A DNA stretch of 9,509 nt from Verrucomicrobiales bacterium (GTDB lineage: Bacteria > Verrucomicrobiota > Verrucomicrobiia > Verrucomicrobiales > DEV007). The notes below the pieces were generated by a model. The model ran no database searches, was not told the DNA's origin, and saw only the letters and a list, made by a program, of their open reading frames with translations. The stretch covers positions 1-9,509 of the forward strand of contig JALRFZ010000325.1 of assembly GCA_023253615.1 (NCBI GenBank). The letters run 5' to 3'. Of this stretch, positions 6,709 through 9,509 are shown piece after piece (the first letter of the stretch is position 1; each line of letters begins with the position of its first letter). A program made the translations under genes and the position numbers.

Positions 6709-6718
6709 GCCCGCTCAG
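6705..6718. other. Palindrome spanning both convergent stop codons
   Basis: ctgag (6705-6709) and ctcag (6714-6718) form a perfect 5-bp stem with a CCCG loop. The plus-strand TGA (6706-6708) and the minus-strand stop (6715-6717) lie within its two arms. Only six bases separate the two genes. There is no U-tract, so termination by this element alone is doubtful; three of the five pairs follow automatically from two TGA stops facing each other. Confidence 0.4.
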
Positions 6719-8391
6719 TTCACGCGGAACTGGTAGTCGGTGTTGTAGGTGCGGACGTGGAGGATGTCGCCGATGAGGGCGAGCTGCTCGGGGCCGGACT
6801 TGACGAGCGTTTTCGAGATGGTCTTGCCGGTGTGGCGGTCGATGACGTAGAGGTAATCCTGCTCGTCGGTGAAACCGTAGCCGCAGAGGATGCCGTCGCC
6901 TTTGACGATGAAATTGGCGGCGTTGGCAACGAGCGGGGCGCTGCGCCAGATCAATCTGCCGGTGGCGGGATCGACGGCGGTGAGGTAGGCGTTCATCCCC
7001 ATCGAACTCCTCGCGTAGGTGTTGTGGGCGTGGGAGACGTAGAGCACGCCATCGACGAGGGTGGCGTAGCGGGTCGCCTGATCGACGTAGCTTTCATCCC
7101 CGGCCACGGCCTTCGGGGCGTTGCGGTAGGGGCTGAAGTCGTACTGCCCGACGAGGGTGCCGAAGTCGGGAGTCCACACGGTGAGGAAGGGGCCGGCGGA
7201 GAAGTCCTCGCCATAGATCGCGAAGCCGCTCTCCGCGTCGCGGAAGGCGCGGGTGACGATGAGACCGCCGGCGCGCGCGGGGACGGTGGCGGGCAGCTCT
7301 CCGGGCGCGCCGCTGAAGGCGTTGGGCACGGGAATGAAGAGGGGCTCGATGCCGTTCGCGGTGATCCACTTGTCGTGGTCGATGATGTCGTTGCTCTTGG
7401 CGCTGATCTGTTTCAGGACGGGGAATTTCCTCGACTTCGCGAGTGGATCGACGGCGGGGGTGGCGGCGAAGGGGGGTGTCTCGAGCACGGTCACCTCGAC
7501 CGGCGCGGCGTTGGAGCGTTCGGGCTTCATGTCCGCGGGATCGGCCGGAGCCGGGGTGGATGCGCCGGTTGCCGGGTTCGCCATGGGGGCGGACGGGGGC
7601 GTGGTGGTGGCAGGCGCCTGGGATCCGGGATTGAAGACAAAGTTGCCGTAGAATTTCGTGTTCACCCACGGTTCCTGCAGGCCTCCGGTGGCCTTGGCGA
7701 CCTGGGCACCGACATTCTTGAAGACCTTTTCAAAGTCCATCCCCGGGGCGAGGATCTCCCTGGCCAGCGCGGCGGAGTAGGGGCTGTTGGCTCCATCGCC
7801 ATCCTCGGCGGTGCGGCCGGGACTGGTGGAAAAGGCGATGAACATGCCCTGCGGCATGTCCGTCGGCATGTTGAGTCCTCCCGTGCCGGCGGCGGAACGC
7901 GTCCCCCGCCAGGAGCGCGAATAGGGATCGTCGCGGCAGCAATCGAGGATGAGGATGTTCAGGGCGGTGCCGGCCTGTTCGAGGCCTCGCATGAGGGTGT
8001 CCATCGAGAGGGTCTCGTCGGGCACCTCATACTCTTCGGCCATTTCCGCATCGACGGGGATGAGGTAATTCTGGCCTTTGACCTGCACGCCATGGCCGGC
8101 GTAGAAGACGAGGGCGACGGAGCCTTCGGGGAGCTTCTGGATGAATTCGCGCACGGCACCCTTCATCGCCTTGAGATCGGTGTCGGTGCGGAGGGTGACT
8201 TCGAAACCGACCTCGGCGAGACTCCCGGCGATGGCCTTGGCGTCGTTCGAGGGATTGTCGAGCGGTCGGGCGTGGAGGTAGGCGTTGTTGCCGATGACGA
8301 GGGCGTGCCGGGACTCCGCGGCGGCGAGCGGGGGGAGGGCGGTTGCCCCGGCGAGGCAGAGGACCGTCAGGAAAAGGTGGGGCGGCTTCAT
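6715..8391 (-). CDS. Exported caspase-like (C14) peptidase with PQQ-propeller-like C-terminus
   Basis: 558 residues from the ATG at 8391; an in-frame GTG at 8409 would add six residues before the signal peptide. The signal peptide ends near LAAAE (about 26). The caspase fold begins RHALVIGNNAY (29-39) and carries the catalytic His in FYAGHG (H100) and Cys in LILDCCRDDP (C152, the second Cys). This is the bacterial caspase-like type, in which substrate specificity is usually basic (known of the clan). GGLNMPTDMPQGMFIAFSTSPG and NSPYSAALA are typical later strands. A Pro/Ala/Thr linker (about 247-300) leads to a C-terminal region with TAVDPATGRLIWRS and VIDRHTGKTISK, which look like PQQ/propeller blades. 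It converges on the metalloprotease gene. A role in periplasmic proteolysis or signalling is inference. Confidence 0.88.
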   Translation of the reverse strand: MKPPHLFLTVLCLAGATALPPLAAAESRHALVIGNNAYLHARPLDNPSNDAKAIAGSLAEVGFEVTLRTDTDLKAMKGAVREFIQKLPEGSVALVFYAGHGVQVKGQNYLIPVDAEMAEEYEVPDETLSMDTLMRGLEQAGTALNILILDCCRDDPYSRSWRGTRSAAGTGGLNMPTDMPQGMFIAFSTSPGRTAEDGDGANSPYSAALAREILAPGMDFEKVFKNVGAQVAKATGGLQEPWVNTKFYGNFVFNPGSQAPATTTPPSAPMANPATGASTPAPADPADMKPERSNAAPVEVTVLETPPFAATPAVDPLAKSRKFPVLKQISAKSNDIIDHDKWITANGIEPLFIPVPNAFSGAPGELPATVPARAGGLIVTRAFRDAESGFAIYGEDFSAGPFLTVWTPDFGTLVGQYDFSPYRNAPKAVAGDESYVDQATRYATLVDGVLYVSHAHNTYARSSMGMNAYLTAVDPATGRLIWRSAPLVANAANFIVKGDGILCGYGFTDEQDYLYVIDRHTGKTISKTLVKSGPEQLALIGDILHVRTYNTDYQFRVN

Positions 8392-8463
8392 CAGGGAGAA
8401 GATCACCACGAATCGGCGCGATGGTCAATCGACGATCTCGTCGGCACGGCCGGAGAGGCGGGA

Positions 8464-8586
8464 TCAACGGGCCTGCACTTTCACCGCGTCGCTGGCGGCA
8501 GGGGCGAAGAGCGAACGGGCCTGGATGGCGGCCTCGAAGCGCGGCGTGCGGATGCGATCCGTTACCAGGCTCTCGGCGGAGAGGTC
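8464..8586 (-). pseudogene. Possible 3' remnant of a minus-strand gene, no start codon
   Basis: The minus-strand frame ending at the stop in 8464-8466 reads credibly as a protein C-terminus: DLSAESLVTDRIRTPRFEA continuing to ASDAVKVQAR. By eye, about six of seven wobble positions in this phase are G or C, higher than in the plus-strand frame that continues into the downstream gene. The frame stays open further upstream but becomes the Arg/Gly-rich shadow of the plus-strand gene, and no ATG, GTG or TTG is available to start it. It would be co-directional with the caspase gene, 72 bases before that gene's ATG. No family is recognised. It may be chance open sequence in high-GC DNA. Confidence 0.3.
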
Positions 8587-8898
8587 GTGACGCTGCCCCT
8601 GCGCAACACGACCCCGCGCGATGCCTATCTCCTCACCCGGGCGGCGCCGGTCGGCTCGTGGATCGAGCTGGTGAAAGGCCGGGGTTCGCGGTGGAATCCC
8701 GATGGTCCGACGATCCGCGTCGAGATCAAGAACGCCGCCGGACTGCAGCTGGGCGTGCAGGGGTTTCTCGACGAATCGACCGATCCGCGGGAAGACTCGC
8801 TGACCGTCTGGCTCGAGTGGATCGCCGCGCCGGACAACGTGCCCGCGGGCACGGACCGGAGCCTCGAATTCGTGATCGTGGCGTCTCCGCCGCTCTGA
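8587..8898 (+). CDS. Small hypothetical protein, possibly 5'-truncated
   Basis: 103 residues from GTG 8587, ending TGA 8896-8898. Codon use from about 8581 onward is strongly G/C at the third position and the protein looks ordinary: NTTPRDAYLLTRAAPVGSW, IELVKGRGSRWNPDGPTIRV, LEWIAAPDNVPAGTD, EFVIVASPPL. This suggests a soluble, beta-strand-rich domain with no signal peptide or membrane segment. No family is recognised. GGAG at 8578-8581 with a 5-base spacer supports the GTG start, but the frame stays open upstream with poorer codon use and no other nearby start, so this may be the 3' part of a longer disrupted gene. It lies divergent from the caspase gene and convergent with clpX. Confidence 0.55.
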   Translation: MTLPLRNTTPRDAYLLTRAAPVGSWIELVKGRGSRWNPDGPTIRVEIKNAAGLQLGVQGFLDESTDPREDSLTVWLEWIAAPDNVPAGTDRSLEFVIVASPPL

Positions 8899-8928
8899 TC
8901 AACGCTCCGCGGGAGGCAGGGCGATCAG
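8895..8928. terminator. Nested inverted repeat between convergent genes, weak terminator candidate
   Basis: ctgatc (8895-8900) pairs with gatcag (8923-8928), and inside it ctcc-gcg-ggag (8905-8915) can form a second short stem. The outer arms contain the plus-strand stop (8896-8898) and the clpX stop (8925-8927). No T-run follows on either strand, so intrinsic termination is uncertain. Confidence 0.3.
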
Positions 8929-9509
8929 GCCGCTTCCTTCTCGCCGCCGACGGGATTCTTGTCTTCGATCGCGACGGGGAGTCTCGTGCCTTCGACGACG
9001 GCGCGGTCGACGACGACGCGGGTGCAGCCTTCGTGATCGGGCGCGTCGAACATCACGTCGAGCATCAGCTTTTCGAAGATCGAGCGCAGGGCCCGCGCGC
9101 CGGTGCCGCGGCCCATCGCCTCTTCGGCGAGGGCTTCGAGGCCGTCGGGAGTGATCTCGAGGTGGACCCCGTCCATCGCGAGCAGCTTGCTGTATTGCTT
9201 CACCATCGCGTTCTTCGGTTCGGTCAGCACCTCGATGAGCTCCTCGCGCTTCAGCGGGCGCAGGGTGGAGACGACGGGGAGACGGCCGACGAATTCAGGG
9301 ATGAGGCCGAAGCCATGGAGGTCTTCGGGAGAAATGTTGCGGAGCTGGCGCTCGATCTCGGTCTCGCTCGCGACCTTGGTGATCTCGTCGCCGAAACCGA
9401 GGACCTTCTTGCCGAGGCGGCGCTTCACGATCTCCTCGAGGCCGACGAAGGCGCCGCCGCAGATGAAGAGGATCTTCTCCGTGTTCACCTGGATGTATTC
9501 CTGCTGCGG
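8925..9509 (-). CDS. clpX: ATP-dependent Clp protease ATP-binding subunit ClpX (C-terminal part, cut by window end)
   Basis: 195 residues are visible and the gene runs off the window's right end on the minus strand. ClpX is a cytoplasmic AAA+ hexamer that unfolds tagged substrates and feeds them to ClpP. The frame begins PQQEYIQVNTEKILFICGGAF, whose end is the conserved ICGGAFVGLE segment. It continues with KKVLGFGDEI, where LGF stands in for the ClpP-docking IGF loop, then FGLIPEFVGRLPV holding the arginine finger, and GTGARALRS, the sensor-2 region. The C-terminus ends VGGEKEAA. The N-terminal zinc domain and the Walker A and B motifs lie outside the window. The LGF loop implies a ClpP partner elsewhere. 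No truncation or odd residue is seen in the visible part. Confidence 0.97.
   Translation of the reverse strand, partial: PQQEYIQVNTEKILFICGGAFVGLEEIVKRRLGKKVLGFGDEITKVASETEIERQLRNISPEDLHGFGLIPEFVGRLPVVSTLRPLKREELIEVLTEPKNAMVKQYSKLLAMDGVHLEITPDGLEALAEEAMGRGTGARALRSIFEKLMLDVMFDAPDHEGCTRVVVDRAVVEGTRLPVAIEDKNPVGGEKEAA

Noticed and set aside
6757..8586. Very long plus-strand open frame opposite the caspase-like gene
   Set aside because: It is an in-register antisense shadow: its sequence is Gly/Val/Asp-rich and lacks motifs, while the minus strand encodes a clear signal peptide, caspase dyad and propeller-like blades. Only its last ~100 codons (from about 8587) look genuinely coding.

Overview
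The window is high-GC bacterial chromosomal DNA. I infer a member of the Verrucomicrobiota, with moderate confidence. The grounds are an SLA1-homology (SHD1) domain on a secreted protease, a secreted caspase-like peptidase, several large exported proteins, and intergenic DNA packed with short palindromic and CGAAT / ACCACGGATGGACAC-type repeats of a style I associate with Verrucomicrobia and Planctomycetes. No rRNA or tRNA is present to settle the phylum.

Layout. (1) 1-1166 holds a decayed IS110-family insertion sequence. It has about 310 bp of non-coding 5' DNA that could have held the bridge RNA, followed by a transposase gene that lost its middle third and changed frame. (2) 1167-1409 and 2316-3017 are repeat-rich intergenic blocks on either side of a single minus-strand gene (1410-2315). 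That gene encodes a short GH25-lysozyme-like probable lipoprotein whose usual acidic catalytic positions look substituted. (3) 3018-6708 is a plus-strand three-gene run: a DUF6498 membrane protein, a secreted two-domain protein ending in a carbohydrate-binding-like module, and an exported SHD1 / HExxH metalloprotease-like protein with a heptad coiled coil. The first two genes overlap by 17 nt and the third follows after 21 nt, so they are probably one operon. (4) 6715-8391, convergent with the operon, encodes an exported caspase-fold (C14) peptidase with a Pro/Ala-rich linker and a PQQ-propeller-like C-terminal region. (5) 8464-8898 is a puzzling junction. Coding-like sequence on the minus strand without a start abuts a plus-strand reading frame whose only start is a GTG at the same point. 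(6) 8925-9509 is the 3' end of clpX on the minus strand, running off the window.

Functional reading. The core theme is cell-envelope and exported proteins: two predicted exported proteases transcribed toward each other, a GH25-like wall protein and a putative glycan-binding protein. ClpX is a housekeeping AAA+ unfoldase at the edge. The most interesting points are the apparently acid-depleted GH25 protein, the caspase-propeller protein, the unusually strict aromatic/Asn heptad array in the metalloprotease, the IS110 5' region as a possible relic bridge RNA locus, and the head-to-head truncated coding segments near 8586. I do not see a clearly new defence or mobile system.
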